The notes under the pieces are model-generated. The model was given only the letters and a program-made list of their open reading frames with translations. It had not been told where the DNA came from and ran no database searches. Position numbers and translations under genes: made by a program. Shown piece by piece: positions 45,562 to 54,604 of a stretch of DNA of 64,000 nt. Source of the DNA: Ancylobacter gelatini (GTDB lineage Bacteria; Pseudomonadota; Alphaproteobacteria; Rhizobiales; Xanthobacteraceae); assembly GCF_022601675.1 (NCBI RefSeq), contig NZ_JAKVIL010000003.1, forward strand, positions 1-64,000, given 5' to 3'. Numbering within the stretch: the first letter of the stretch is position 1; each line of letters starts with the position of its first letter.

Positions 45562-46556
45562 GCCGCTGCCTCCTCGTTCCCGGCCATCGCGGGGCCGCAA
45601 CCGATCAGCGGTCGGGCGGCGAGGTCCCAGACCAGCTCCGTGACCCGCCGATCGGCCACATTGACCCGCCGATCGGCGGTTATCGCGCCGATATCGGCGG
45701 CCGCGATGCCGCGTTCGGCGAACAGCGCGGTCACCGCGCCGACGTGATCGGGACGGACCGAGAGCAGGTAGCCGAAACTCGGGAAGGTGGTGAGCCAGCG
45801 CGCGGGGTCGACGCCCTCGGGCGCGGGTATGGCGGCGAGGTCGATGGCGAGGCCGACGCCGGAGCCTTCCGCCAGCATGGCGGCGGTGCCGACGATGCCG
45901 GCCTGGGAAATATCCTTGGCCGCGCGCGACAGGCCGGCCTCGGCGATGCGCGGCAGCAGCTCAAGGTCGCCCCGCAGCCGCTCGCCGGGAGCGTCGGTGG
46001 CCGCCTCCCAGTTGGAGAACGGCTCGCGGTAGCGTCCGCGCAGATCGATGGCGGCGACCAGCCGCTCGCCGGGGCGGGCGTCGAAGGAGGTGAGCAGGTT
46101 CTTCGCGCGGCCGAGAATGGCGACCGAGAGCTGGCCGCGATCGGCCCGGATATTGGTGTGGCCGCCGACGAGGGGGACGCCGAAACGTTCGCAGGCGGCG
46201 CGCAGGCCGTCCAGCACCGGGGCGGCCTTGTCCTCGCCATCGGCCCACACCGCGTCGACCACGGCGAGCGGGCGACCGCCCATGGCGGCGATGTCGGAGA
46301 TGTTGACCATCGCCCCGCACCAGCCGGCGAACCACGGATCGCCGGCCACGAACTCGTTCATGAAGCCTTCGATGGCGAACAGCAGGTAGCCGTCGCCGTC
46401 CGGGATCGCCGCGCAATCGTCGCCCACCGGTACCGTGCTCTGGCCGGAGAGGCCGAGCCGGGCGGTGGCGGTGGCGATGTCGGCCTTGGCGGCCAGTCCG
46501 CGACCTTCGCGCAGCATGCGGGCGAGGGCGGGGATGTCGAAGGGGCCCTGCATCAT
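45558..46556 (-). CDS. nitF: AIR-synthase-like ATP-utilising protein, Sll0787 family (NitF)
   Basis: 332 aa of the PurM/ThiL/SelD superfamily: VPVGDDCAAIPDG, a metal/ATP region MVNISDIAAMGGRPLAVVDAVW, LVGGHTNI and KDISQAGIVGTAAMLAEGSGVG. The superfamily phosphorylates substrates with ATP to make imidazoles, thiamine phosphates or selenophosphate; the substrate here is unknown. A 7-residue tandem duplication (ADRRVNV then ADRRV) near the C-terminus is encoded by a 15-nt direct repeat. It overlaps nitE by 4 nt. Confidence 0.88.
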   Translation of the reverse strand: MMQGPFDIPALARMLREGRGLAAKADIATATARLGLSGQSTVPVGDDCAAIPDGDGYLLFAIEGFMNEFVAGDPWFAGWCGAMVNISDIAAMGGRPLAVVDAVWADGEDKAAPVLDGLRAACERFGVPLVGGHTNIRADRGQLSVAILGRAKNLLTSFDARPGERLVAAIDLRGRYREPFSNWEAATDAPGERLRGDLELLPRIAEAGLSRAAKDISQAGIVGTAAMLAEGSGVGLAIDLAAIPAPEGVDPARWLTTFPSFGYLLSVRPDHVGAVTALFAERGIAAADIGAITADRRVNVADRRVTELVWDLAARPLIGCGPAMAGNEEAAA

Positions 46557-47125
46557 GCCGCCCTCCGGGTCGCGTCGCTGCGCGCATGGTTGCTGCGCGC
46601 ATGGGTGTGGAAGCCGGTCTCGGCATCGAAGATCGGGGGGTAATAAGCAAGGTCCGCCTGCATCCGCAGATGGGGCAGGCCGTGCAGCTCGAATTCGTCG
46701 ACGATGTTCCAGTGCAGGCGGCGGAAAAGCGGGCCGTTCTGGCGCTGGACGTTGGCGAGGAACCGCGTGCAGCCGCGCGCATGGGCGGAGGAGACCGCCA
46801 TGCGGATCAGTGCCGCGCCAAGCGCGCCCGCGGTGCGGTAGTCGCCCGCCACGGCGAGGCGCGAGCCCCACCACAGGCCGGGGCTTTCCTCGTGAATGCG
46901 TACCGTGCCCACCACCTCGTCGGCCGCGACGCCGAGCATGGAGAGGGCGACGATCGGGGTGGCGATGTCGTCGATCGCGTCGCGGTCGTCGCCTTCGAAA
47001 AGCCCCTGCTCCTCGCAGAACACGGCGCGGCGCAGGCGCGCGGCGCCAGTCCGCTCCCACGGGGCGGTGGCGTATTTGACGGTGAAGGCGCAGGCGCGGA
47101 ACGGGCGGACGGGCTCGAACATCAT
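46553..47125 (-). CDS. nitE: GNAT N-acetyltransferase, MSMEG_0567/Sll0786 family (NitE)
   Basis: 190 aa acyltransferase with the GNAT core: RRAVFCEEQGLFEGDD (autoinducer-synthase-like beta bulge), VVGTVRIHEE, the acetyl-CoA loop replaced by RTAGALGAALIRMAVSSAHARGC, then FLANVQRQNGPLFRRLHW. It lies in the same position as in other nitrilase clusters, between the radical SAM and AIR-synthase-like genes, with 4-nt overlaps on both sides. The acyl donor is assumed to be a CoA thioester. Confidence 0.87.
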   Translation of the reverse strand: MMFEPVRPFRACAFTVKYATAPWERTGAARLRRAVFCEEQGLFEGDDRDAIDDIATPIVALSMLGVAADEVVGTVRIHEESPGLWWGSRLAVAGDYRTAGALGAALIRMAVSSAHARGCTRFLANVQRQNGPLFRRLHWNIVDEFELHGLPHLRMQADLAYYPPIFDAETGFHTHARSNHARSDATRRAA

Positions 47126-48273
47126 GAGCAGGCCCTCGCGCCGGCGTTCTGCCGCTCATAGGTGGAGAGCGCCGAGCAGGCGCCGCATTTGGCGCAGCCG
47201 GCCTTGACGTCGATGGCCTTGAGACCCGTGGCGATCAGCATGCCGGAGAGCGGGCCGAGGATGGAATGCATGAAGGCCGGCGAGGGCGTCGGGTGGCTTT
47301 CCAGCGGCGTGCCGGTGATTGGCACGAACGGCACCACGAAGGGATAGACGCCAATCGCTGTGAGGCGACGGCAGATGTCGAGGATTTCTTCGCGCGTGTC
47401 GCCCAGCCCGGCGAGGATATAGGTCGAGACCTGCCCGCGCCCGAACACGGCGACCGCCGCCTCGAAGGCGGTGAAATAGCGCGCCACCGAGACCTGCGCC
47501 TTGCCCGGCATGATCCTGTGGCGGACGGATTCGGTGACGGCTTCCAGATGCATGCCGAGCGCATCGACGCCGGCCTCGCGCATGCGGGCGAACCACGCAT
47601 CGTCGTCCGGCGGCTCGCACTGCGCCTGAATGGGGAGGTTCACCGCCGCCTTGATCGCCTGCGCGCTCTCGGTGAGGATCGCCGCGCCGCGATCCTTGCC
47701 CGGAGGGGTGCCGGTGGTCATGACCATGTGCTTGACGCCGTCGAGTTCGACGGCCGCCTTGGCGACTTCCGCGAGCTGGGCCGGGGTCTTGCGCTCGATG
47801 GTGCGCCCGGCCGCCAGCGACTGGCCTATGGCGCAGAACTGGCAGGTCTTGGTGCGGCTCTGGTAGCGGATGCAGCTTTGCAGCACGGTGGTCGCCAGCA
47901 CGTCGCGCCCGTGCAGCACCGCGATCTTGGAATAGGGAATGCCGTCGGCGGTGGTCAGGCGATAGAATTTCGGCTGCTGCGGGAACGAGACCTCGCCCAG
48001 CACCAGCCCCTCGCGACTGATGCGGGAGCGACCATAGGCATCGGGCGCCTCGACCAGATAGGGGCTCTCGAAGGCCGGGGCGGTGTGGACGGGCACCATG
48101 ACGGTCATGCCGTCAATGGTCATCGCCTTGTGGTCGGAAGGGCCTGCCCCGCCGCGCCGGCTGTCGGCGCCGGCGCGCGGATCAACCAGCCTTACCCCGT
48201 AGGACTGCAATTCGTTGATCAGCCGTTCCGTCGGCAGCGGCTGAATCTCGCTGGTCAGGTCCATCGGTTTCAT
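47122..48273 (-). CDS. nitD: Radical SAM protein, MSMEG_0568 family (NitD)
   Basis: 383 aa from ATG 48273 (GGGAG 8 nt upstream). The cluster-binding segment reads [18 protein letters not shown], a spaced CxxxxxxxxCxxC arrangement instead of CxxxCxxC. It is followed by the radical-SAM barrel ([49 protein letters not shown]). The C-terminal [10 protein letters not shown] could hold a second Fe-S cluster. The start lies 92 nt inside the 3' end of nitC, an unusually long same-strand overlap. It is a core member of the Nit1C cluster; reaction unknown. Confidence 0.9.
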   Translation of the reverse strand: MKPMDLTSEIQPLPTERLINELQSYGVRLVDPRAGADSRRGGAGPSDHKAMTIDGMTVMVPVHTAPAFESPYLVEAPDAYGRSRISREGLVLGEVSFPQQPKFYRLTTADGIPYSKIAVLHGRDVLATTVLQSCIRYQSRTKTCQFCAIGQSLAAGRTIERKTPAQLAEVAKAAVELDGVKHMVMTTGTPPGKDRGAAILTESAQAIKAAVNLPIQAQCEPPDDDAWFARMREAGVDALGMHLEAVTESVRHRIMPGKAQVSVARYFTAFEAAVAVFGRGQVSTYILAGLGDTREEILDICRRLTAIGVYPFVVPFVPITGTPLESHPTPSPAFMHSILGPLSGMLIATGLKAIDVKAGCAKCGACSALSTYERQNAGARACS

Positions 48274-49264
48274 CGAGGTCGCTCCCGGCAAAAATGGGGA
48301 AGGTCTCCACGGCACGCATTGGCGCGGTCGGGCGGTTGTCGAGGTTCAGGCTGAGCAGTTCCGGGCGGGCGTAATGGCCGACCGAATCCATCATCCGCTT
48401 GCGCTTGGTGATGAGGGACAGGTCGAGATCGGCGATGAGGATGCCTTCGCCGGAGGTGAGCGGGGGCACGACATGGCTGCCTTCGGGCGAGATGATCGCG
48501 GTCATGCAGCCGCCGGTGAGAGCCTTGCGCAGCCTCTCGTCGGGCGAGATGCGGGCGATCTGTTCCTCGGTGAGCCAGCCGGTGGAATTGACCACGAAGC
48601 AGCCGCTCTCCAGCGCGTGGTGGCGGATCGTCACCTCGATCTGATCGGCGAAGATCGGCCCGACCAGCGAGCCGGGAAACTGCGCGATGTGGATTTCCTC
48701 GTGCTGCGCCATCAGCGCGTAGCGGGCGAGCGGGTTGTAATGCTCCCAGCAGGCCAGCGCGCCGACGCGGCCGACGCTTGTGTCGACCACCTTGAGGCCG
48801 GCGCCGTCGCCCTGGCCCCAGATCATCCGCTCATGGAAGGTCGGGGTGATCTTGCGGCGCTTCAGCTTCAGCGAGCCGTCGGCGTCGAAGACGAGCTGGG
48901 TGTTGTAGAGCGAGCCGTGGTCGCGCTCGTTGACGCCCAGCACCACCACCACGCCGAGCCGGCGGGCGCTCGCGGCGACCGCCTCCGTCACCGGGCCGGG
49001 CACCACGACGGCGTTGTCATAGAGCCGCAGATGCTCCCCGCCGGTGAGAACCGGAGGGTAGACGAAGGAGAAATAGGGATACCAGGGGACGAAGGTCTCG
49101 GGGAAGGCCACCAGGCCGGCGCCCTTGCCCGCCGCCTCGTCGAGCGCGGCGAGCACGCGGGTGAGCGTGCCTTCCAGGCTGTCGAGATCGGGGGCGATCT
49201 GGACGGCGGCGGCGCGGACGATGCGCTTGGCCGTGTCGATGCGCTTGGCAGTATTGTCGGCCAT
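48182..49264 (-). CDS. nitC: Nitrilase, Nit1 subgroup (NitC)
   Basis: 360 aa of the nitrilase/CN-hydrolase family, which turns nitriles into carboxylic acids and ammonia. The catalytic triad is clear: E56 in [15 protein letters not shown]138 in [13 protein letters not shown] and C172 in [12 protein letters not shown]. The sequence pattern is that of the Nit1 subgroup, whose clusters are linked to cyanide or cyanide-adduct use in pseudomonads. ATG 49264 has GGGAGG upstream. The last 30 or so residues (Asp/Ala-rich) overlap nitD and may be dispensable. Confidence 0.94.
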   Translation of the reverse strand: MADNTAKRIDTAKRIVRAAAVQIAPDLDSLEGTLTRVLAALDEAAGKGAGLVAFPETFVPWYPYFSFVYPPVLTGGEHLRLYDNAVVVPGPVTEAVAASARRLGVVVVLGVNERDHGSLYNTQLVFDADGSLKLKRRKITPTFHERMIWGQGDGAGLKVVDTSVGRVGALACWEHYNPLARYALMAQHEEIHIAQFPGSLVGPIFADQIEVTIRHHALESGCFVVNSTGWLTEEQIARISPDERLRKALTGGCMTAIISPEGSHVVPPLTSGEGILIADLDLSLITKRKRMMDSVGHYARPELLSLNLDNRPTAPMRAVETFPIFAGSDLDETDGPDQRDSAAADGTADQRIAVLRGKAG

Positions 49265-49292
49265 GGCGGCCTCCCTTCCGAGTGGCCGGCCG

Positions 49293-49775
49293 TCAGAGCG
49301 TCCAGGTGTCGAGGATGAACGCGTTGTCGCGGCGGTGCAGCAGCACGATATCGAGCACGTCGAGCGGGCTGATCGGGATGATGCCGGGGATCAGCGAGCC
49401 CTCGCCATGGCCATAGAGCGCCTGAAGCGCGAAGCGGCAGCAATAGACCTTGCCGCCATCGGCCATGATCTTCTCGATGCGGTTGTTGAAGTTGAGGTGG
49501 CCGGGGAACGCCTCGTCGCCGAGCTTGGGGAAGCCGCGCTGCACGCCGAGCGTGACGCCGGGGCCGTAGAGCAGCACGGAGGTCTCGAAGCCCTTCTGGA
49601 TCAGGCGCGAGGCCTGCAGCAGGTTGACCAGCCCGATCGAGCCCTCGAAGGCGACGGTGTGGAAGGTGACGAGGGCCTTCTCGCCGGGAGCGGCCTTGAC
49701 GTCCTCGAACTTCTTTTCCTCGTAATCGACGAGGTAGTCACCCTTCTGGTGGGCGGGGGCGGTAACGGCGGGCAT
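49293..49775 (-). CDS. nitB: MSMEG_0572/Sll0783-family nitrogen starvation response protein (NitB)
   Basis: 160 aa, DsrE-like small protein: [97 protein letters not shown]. It is the usual first gene of the Nit1C cluster. The CC pair (YCCRF) may be redox active, by analogy with DsrE proteins, but function is unknown. ATG 49775 has AGGAG 8 nt upstream; a 10-bp-arm inverted repeat lies 50 bp further upstream. Confidence 0.88.
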   Translation of the reverse strand: MPAVTAPAHQKGDYLVDYEEKKFEDVKAAPGEKALVTFHTVAFEGSIGLVNLLQASRLIQKGFETSVLLYGPGVTLGVQRGFPKLGDEAFPGHLNFNNRIEKIMADGGKVYCCRFALQALYGHGEGSLIPGIIPISPLDVLDIVLLHRRDNAFILDTWTL

Positions 49776-50135
49776 GGCGGTCTCCTCAGGGATGGGATCG
49801 CTGGATCGGCACGCACCGTGTGCATGCAGTCAATGCCGTCATTGACTGCTAATATGAGGCATCAATATCCAATCATTGTACAGTCGATAATGTAGTCAAA
49901 TTTGGAGCCGATTCTGCATCCAAACTAAGCAGAAATGCGTAGCCGACGGCAGGCAAACCCTGCCTCTGCACGGAAATCGAGCAAGCTGCCGTGCCGGACG
50001 GCGTTTTCGGAACTGTGGGAAGTTCCAAGCAAGCGGCGCGCCACAGGTGACAAGCGGGCGATGCAACATTATACATACAATTCTATCGACTGCTGCCCGA
50101 TACCGCCGACGCCCCTGCTAGCGACACGTGACGCC
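49776..50135. other. Divergent regulatory region between nitB and the MocR-type gene
   Basis: 360 bases, AT-richer than the genes. It holds the inverted repeat 49826-49849. A 9-mer CAGTCGATA (49881-49889) also occurs in opposite orientation at 50084-50092 as TATCGACTG. Both could be MocR sites. I searched for a sigma-54 -24/-12 element (GG-N10-GC) ahead of nitB and did not find one. Confidence 0.5.
49826..49849. promoter_or_regulatory. Inverted-repeat operator upstream of nitB
   Basis: GCAGTCAATG and CATTGACTGC, exact complements with a 4-bp CCGT centre, lie 50-75 bp before the nitB start. The position and symmetry suit a regulator binding site that overlaps or precedes the nit promoter. The divergent MocR-type gene is the obvious candidate regulator. 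Confidence 0.7.
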
Positions 50136-51533
50136 ATGGCCGACTGGACACCCGACCTCACCCTTTCCGACAAGCCGCGCTACCTCGCCATCGCCGACCT
50201 GATGGAAGAGGACATCAGGGCCGGCCGGCTCACGCTCGGCGACCGGCTGCCGCCGCAGCGCCGGCTGGCGGAGCGGATCGGCGTCGACTTCACCACGGTG
50301 GCGCGCGGCTATGTCGAGGCGCAGAAGCGCGGGCTGGTGGAAAGCCGGGTCGGGCAGGGCACCTTCGTGACCGGCACCCCGAAGCCGGCGCGACGGGCCG
50401 GCCACGCCTCCTCTTCGCCCGCGCGCGCGGAAATCGTCGACCTCTCGATGAACCTGCCGCCCGAGCCGGACGATCCGGCCCTGATCGAGCGCATGCAGGA
50501 CGGGCTGGCCGAGGTCGGGCGCGACCTGGTGGCGCTGCTGCGCTATCAGGGCTTCGGCGGTTCGCCGGCCGACAAGGACGCCGCCTCCGCCTGGCTGAGC
50601 CGCCGCGCGCTGGTGCCCGCGCAGGAGCGCATCTTCGTCACGCCCGGCGCCCATCCCGCCCTGCTCGGCATCCTCACGCTGCTGGCGCGGCCGGGCGACA
50701 CCGTGCTGTGCGAGGCCATCACCTATCCCGGCATCCGCTCCATCGCCGCCCAGCTCGGGCTGAAGCTGGTGGGCCTGCCGATGGATGGCGACGGCATCGA
50801 CCCCGACGCCTTCGCGGAGGCCTGCCGGGCCGGCGCGCCCAAGGCGCTGTACCTCAACCCGACGCTGCAGAACCCGACCACGCTGACCATTCCCGAACCG
50901 CGCCGGGCGGCGATCGCCAATGTCGCGCGGCGCTTCAACGTGCCGATCATCGAGGACGACGCCTATGGCTTCATCCCCGCCCATGGCGTGCCCCCGCTCG
51001 CCGCCATCGCTCCGGACCTGACCTGGCACGTCGCGGGGCTGGCGAAATGCATCGGGGCGGGACTGCGCACCGCCTATGTCGTGGTGCCGGAAGCGCGCAG
51101 CGGATGGCCCTTCGCCGCCGCGCTGCGCGCCGCGAGCGTCATGGCCTCGCCGCTGACCGTGGCGCTGGCGACGCGCTGGATCGAGGACGGCACCGCCGAC
51201 ACGCTGCTGCGCTTCATCCGCGCCGAGACCGCCGCGCGCCAGAGGCTGGCGGCGGACATATTGCCGGCCGGCAGCTTCCGCGCCGATCCGATGAGCTTCA
51301 ACCTCTGGGTCGAACTGCCCGCGCCGTGGACGCGCTCGGCCTTTGTCGGGCACATGCAGTCCACCGGCATCGGCGTGGTGGCGAGCGACGTGTTCACCGT
51401 CGACGGCGCGCCGCCGGAAGCCGCGCGGGTGTGCCTGGGCGGGCCGGTGGACCGGCAGAAGGTGCGCGGCGCGCTCGAATATATGGCGCACGCGCTGGAA
51501 GGGTCGCCGGCGCTGGCGACGGCCTTCCTCTAG
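50136..51533 (+). CDS. MocR/PdxR-family regulator (GntR HTH fused to aminotransferase fold)
   Basis: 465 aa. The GntR winged helix is at about 12-80 (RYLAIADLMEEDIRAGRLTLGDRLPPQRRLAERIGVDFTTVARGYVEAQKRGLV). The fold-type I aminotransferase domain is at about 95-460, with the PLP-binding Lys at residue 304 (GLAKCIGAGLRTAYVV), the Asn in LNPTLQNPTT and the Asp in IIEDDAYG. Such proteins regulate in response to amino compounds or PLP. It is divergent from nitB and may take the place of the sigma-54 activator NitA known in pseudomonads. ATG 50136 is used; the frame is open further upstream. Confidence 0.9.
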   Translation: MADWTPDLTLSDKPRYLAIADLMEEDIRAGRLTLGDRLPPQRRLAERIGVDFTTVARGYVEAQKRGLVESRVGQGTFVTGTPKPARRAGHASSSPARAEIVDLSMNLPPEPDDPALIERMQDGLAEVGRDLVALLRYQGFGGSPADKDAASAWLSRRALVPAQERIFVTPGAHPALLGILTLLARPGDTVLCEAITYPGIRSIAAQLGLKLVGLPMDGDGIDPDAFAEACRAGAPKALYLNPTLQNPTTLTIPEPRRAAIANVARRFNVPIIEDDAYGFIPAHGVPPLAAIAPDLTWHVAGLAKCIGAGLRTAYVVVPEARSGWPFAAALRAASVMASPLTVALATRWIEDGTADTLLRFIRAETAARQRLAADILPAGSFRADPMSFNLWVELPAPWTRSAFVGHMQSTGIGVVASDVFTVDGAPPEAARVCLGGPVDRQKVRGALEYMAHALEGSPALATAFL

Positions 51534-51548
51534 GGTCTTGATAGCCGG

Positions 51549-52496
51549 CTATTCGTCGCCATCGTCGCTGGCGTCGAAGCGGCCGGGCACCGGCACGTCC
51601 GGCAGGAATTCCGAGCCGCGCCGGCCGAGGAACTCCGCGATCGCCTCCGCCGGCGGGGTAAGCCGCTTGGCCGAGCGCTTGACCACATACCATTGCCGCA
51701 CCACCGGCAGGCCCTCGACATCGAGGATCGCCAGCCGGCCGTCGGCGATCTCGGCCGCCACGGTGTGCGCGGAAATGAAGGACAGGCCGAGCCCGGCCAT
51801 CACCGCCTGCTTGATGGTCTCGTTGGAGCCGATCTCCATGGCGATGCGCGGCTCGATGCCCGCGCCCTGAAAGAACCGCTCCATCAGCCCGCGCGTGCCC
51901 GAGCCGGGCTCGCGCACCAGGAACTTCATGCCCGCCAGCGCCAAAGGCGACACGCGCCGGCCGAGCAGGGGATGATCGACCGGCGCGATCATCACATGGG
52001 GGTGGGGCCCCAGCAGATGCTGCTCGACCGTCATGTCCATGGGCGGGCGGCCCATGATCGCGACATCGATGACGTCGCCGCGCAGCGCCGTGATCATCTC
52101 CTCGCGATTGCCGACCAGCAGCGCGACCTCGATGCCGGGATGGGTGCGGGCGAAGGCGCCGAGCGCGTTGGGCGCGAAATATTTGGCGGTGGAGACGATG
52201 CCGACCGTCACCCGCCCGGCGTTCAACCCCTTCATCGCGTCGAGCGCGGCGCTGCAATCGCCGAGCGCGTGCTCGATGCGCGACACCGCCGCCAGCACCT
52301 CGCGCCCGGCGGCGCTGGGGTGGAAGCGCTCGCCGGTGCGCTCCAGTAGCGGCACGCCGAGCATCTCCTCCAGAAGCTGGACCTGCATGGTGACGGCCGG
52401 CGGGGTGACGTTGAGCCGCTTGGCGGCGGCGGTCACGGTGCCGGTCTCGACCACGGCGGCGACGGCGCGGAGCTGCTTGAGCGTGGCATTACGCAT
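51549..52496 (-). CDS. cbbR: LysR-type regulator of the Calvin cycle operon
   Basis: 315 aa LysR protein, HTH at about 1-62 (TLKQLRAVAAVVETGTVTAAAKRLNVTPPAVTMQVQLLEEMLGVPLLER) and an effector domain to about 290. It is divergent from cbbF with a 180-bp gap, the usual place of cbbR. TVGIVSTAKYFAPNALGAFARTHPGIEVALLVGNREEM is typical of CbbR. It activates the cbb operon under carbon- and energy-dependent metabolites such as RuBP or NADPH in related bacteria; which one acts here is unknown. Confidence 0.93.
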   Translation of the reverse strand: MRNATLKQLRAVAAVVETGTVTAAAKRLNVTPPAVTMQVQLLEEMLGVPLLERTGERFHPSAAGREVLAAVSRIEHALGDCSAALDAMKGLNAGRVTVGIVSTAKYFAPNALGAFARTHPGIEVALLVGNREEMITALRGDVIDVAIMGRPPMDMTVEQHLLGPHPHVMIAPVDHPLLGRRVSPLALAGMKFLVREPGSGTRGLMERFFQGAGIEPRIAMEIGSNETIKQAVMAGLGLSFISAHTVAAEIADGRLAILDVEGLPVVRQWYVVKRSAKRLTPPAEAIAEFLGRRGSEFLPDVPVPGRFDASDDGDE

Positions 52497-52676
52497 GGAA
52501 AGTGCTTCTTCAGATAAATTGAATGAGAGAAAAAGAATATTCGAATTTCCTTAGTCGTACAACTCAGGCACTGTCAGCTCAATAAAAGGCGTCCGCCGCT
52601 TCGGGTCCCCACTCGAAGGCCAAACGGAAACGACACGCCACAGGGTCAAAGAACCTATAAAAACTGGGGAAACGCC
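52497..52676. promoter_or_regulatory. cbb control region between cbbR and cbbF
   Basis: 180 bp, AT-rich near cbbR. LysR-type half-site candidates are TTCA-N7-TGAA at 52509-52523 (T-N11-A form) and the palindrome ATTCGAAT at 52539-52546. The cbbF ATG at 52677 has GGGGAAAC upstream. The promoter itself cannot be assigned by eye with certainty. Confidence 0.55.
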
Positions 52677-53702
52677 ATGAATCACACGACATTGCAGGAC
52701 CACCTTTCGGGGTGGGCCGGAGCCGACCCCCTGCGCGGGGCGGTGGGGGCGAGCGTGCTGGCCCTGACCGAGGCCGGCATCGCGATTTCCGAACTGATCG
52801 CGGCCGGGCCGCTGGCAGGCGCCATGGCCGCCGTCCGCGGCTATCACGAGGATGGCGACAGCCAGAAGGAACTCGACGTCATCGCCGACACCATGGTGCG
52901 CGAGGCGCTCAATGGCGCGCCGGTCGCCCTGCTCGGCTCCGAGGAGGCGGAGGAGCCGTACTGGCTGAATCCCGACGGCCTGCTGGCGGTCGCGGTCGAT
53001 CCGCTCGACGGGTCCTCGAACATCGACAGCAATGCCTCGATCGGCACGATTTTCTCGATCCTGCCCCATATCGGGCCGGACTCGCTGCTGCAGCCGGGGC
53101 TGAACCAGCTCGCCGCCGGCTTCCTGATCTACGGGCCGCAGGTCGCGCTGGTGCTCACGCTGGGCGAGGGCACGCAGATCTTCCTGCTGGAGCGCGGCTC
53201 CCGCCGCTTCGTGCTGGCGCAGCCGGCCGCAAGCGTGTCGCCGGAGACGGCGGAATATGCCATCAACGCGTCCAATGCCCGGCACTGGGACACCTCGATC
53301 CGCTACTATGTCGAGGATTGCCAGGCGGGGGCCGACGGCCCGCGTGCCAAGGATTTCAACACGCGCTGGATCGCGTCCATGGTCGCGGATGCCTATCGCA
53401 TCCTCGCGCGCGGCGGCGTCTATCTCTATCCCGGCGACGCCCGCAAGGGCTATCAGCAGGGCCGGCTGCGGCTGGTCTACGAGGCCAACCCGGTGGCGTT
53501 CCTGATGGAGCAGGCCGGAGCAGCGGCCACCGACGGGCGCCGGCCGATCCTCAGCCTCCAGCCGACCCACCTGCACCAGCGCGTGCCTCTGGTGTTCGGC
53601 TCTCGCGGCGAGGTCGAGCGCATCGCGCGCTATCAGCTCGATTCATCCGCCATGCCGGAGCGCTCGCCGCTGTTCGGCCGGCGCGGCCTGCTGCGCGCGT
53701 AA
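52677..53702 (+). CDS. cbbF: Fructose-1,6-/sedoheptulose-1,7-bisphosphatase, class I
   Basis: 341 aa. Motifs are DSQKELDVIADTMVREAL, the metal site ALLGSEEAEEP and VAVDPLDGSSNIDSNASIGTIFSI, and the substrate region YYVEDCQAG...RWIASMVADAYRILARGGVYLYPGD with KGRLRLVYEANPVAFLMEQAGAAATDG-like sequence. It dephosphorylates FBP and, in Calvin cycle operons, SBP. First gene of the cbb operon, 12 bp ahead of cbbP. Confidence 0.96.
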   Translation: MNHTTLQDHLSGWAGADPLRGAVGASVLALTEAGIAISELIAAGPLAGAMAAVRGYHEDGDSQKELDVIADTMVREALNGAPVALLGSEEAEEPYWLNPDGLLAVAVDPLDGSSNIDSNASIGTIFSILPHIGPDSLLQPGLNQLAAGFLIYGPQVALVLTLGEGTQIFLLERGSRRFVLAQPAASVSPETAEYAINASNARHWDTSIRYYVEDCQAGADGPRAKDFNTRWIASMVADAYRILARGGVYLYPGDARKGYQQGRLRLVYEANPVAFLMEQAGAAATDGRRPILSLQPTHLHQRVPLVFGSRGEVERIARYQLDSSAMPERSPLFGRRGLLRA

Positions 53703-53714
53703 GGGAGAGGGGCC

Positions 53715-54590
53715 ATGTCGATCCATCACCCGATCATTTCCGTCACCGGCTCCTCGGGCGCGGGCACCACCTCGGTGCGGCGCATCTTCGAGCAGATCTT
53801 CCGCCGCGAGAACGTGACCGCCGCCTATATCGAGGGCGACGCCTTCCACCGCTACGACCGTGTGCAGATGCGCGCGATGATGGCGGACGAGTCCGCGCGC
53901 GGGAACAATCATTACAGCCATTTCGGACCCGATTCGAACCTGTTCGAGGAGCTGGAGGAGACGTTCCGCTCCTACTCCCAGACCGGCAGCGGCAAGGTTC
54001 GGCACTATGTGCATGACGACAAGGAAGCCGCCGAATATGGCGGCGCGCCCGGCACCTTCACCGAATGGGAGCCGATCCCGACCCCGACCGACCTGCTGTT
54101 CTACGAGGGGCTGCATGGCGCGGTGGTGAGCGGCAATATCGATGTCGCGCGCTATGCCGATCTCAAGATCGGCGTGGTGCCGGTGATCAATCTGGAGTGG
54201 ATCCAGAAGATCCACCGCGACCGCGCCCATCGCGGCTATTCCACCGAGGCGGTGACCGACACCATCCTGCGGCGCATGCCCGATTACGTGAACTACATCT
54301 GCCCGCAGTTCACCCACACCGACATCAACTTCCAGCGCGTGCCGACGGTGGACACCTCCAACCCGTTCATCGCGCGCTGGATACCGACGGCGGACGAATC
54401 CATCGTGGTCATCCGCTTCATGAACCCGCGCGGGATCGACTTTCCCTATCTGCTCTCGATGATCCAGGGCAGCTGGATGAGCCGCGCCAACTCCATCGTC
54501 ATTCCGGGCGGCAAGCTCGACATCGCGATGCAGCTCATTCTCACGCCGATGATCCTCAACCTCGTCGACAAGAAGCGCCGCGCCGCATGA
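53715..54590 (+). CDS. cbbP: Phosphoribulokinase, bacterial type
   Basis: 291 aa; phosphorylates ribulose 5-phosphate to RuBP. The P-loop is GSSGAGTT (residues 12-19). Next come [12 protein letters not shown], the [14 protein letters not shown] segment typical of the allosterically regulated proteobacterial enzyme, [20 protein letters not shown] (catalytic Asp region), and [17 protein letters not shown] before the ATG at 53715. Confidence 0.97.
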   Translation: MSIHHPIISVTGSSGAGTTSVRRIFEQIFRRENVTAAYIEGDAFHRYDRVQMRAMMADESARGNNHYSHFGPDSNLFEELEETFRSYSQTGSGKVRHYVHDDKEAAEYGGAPGTFTEWEPIPTPTDLLFYEGLHGAVVSGNIDVARYADLKIGVVPVINLEWIQKIHRDRAHRGYSTEAVTDTILRRMPDYVNYICPQFTHTDINFQRVPTVDTSNPFIARWIPTADESIVVIRFMNPRGIDFPYLLSMIQGSWMSRANSIVIPGGKLDIAMQLILTPMILNLVDKKRRAA

Positions 54591-54604
54591 GCCGGGAGGA
54601 AGAC

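Noticed and set aside
49776..50135. Sigma-54 promoter for the nit genes
   Set aside because: Known nit clusters use NitA and sigma-54, but no GG-N10-GC element with proper flanks was found upstream of nitB.
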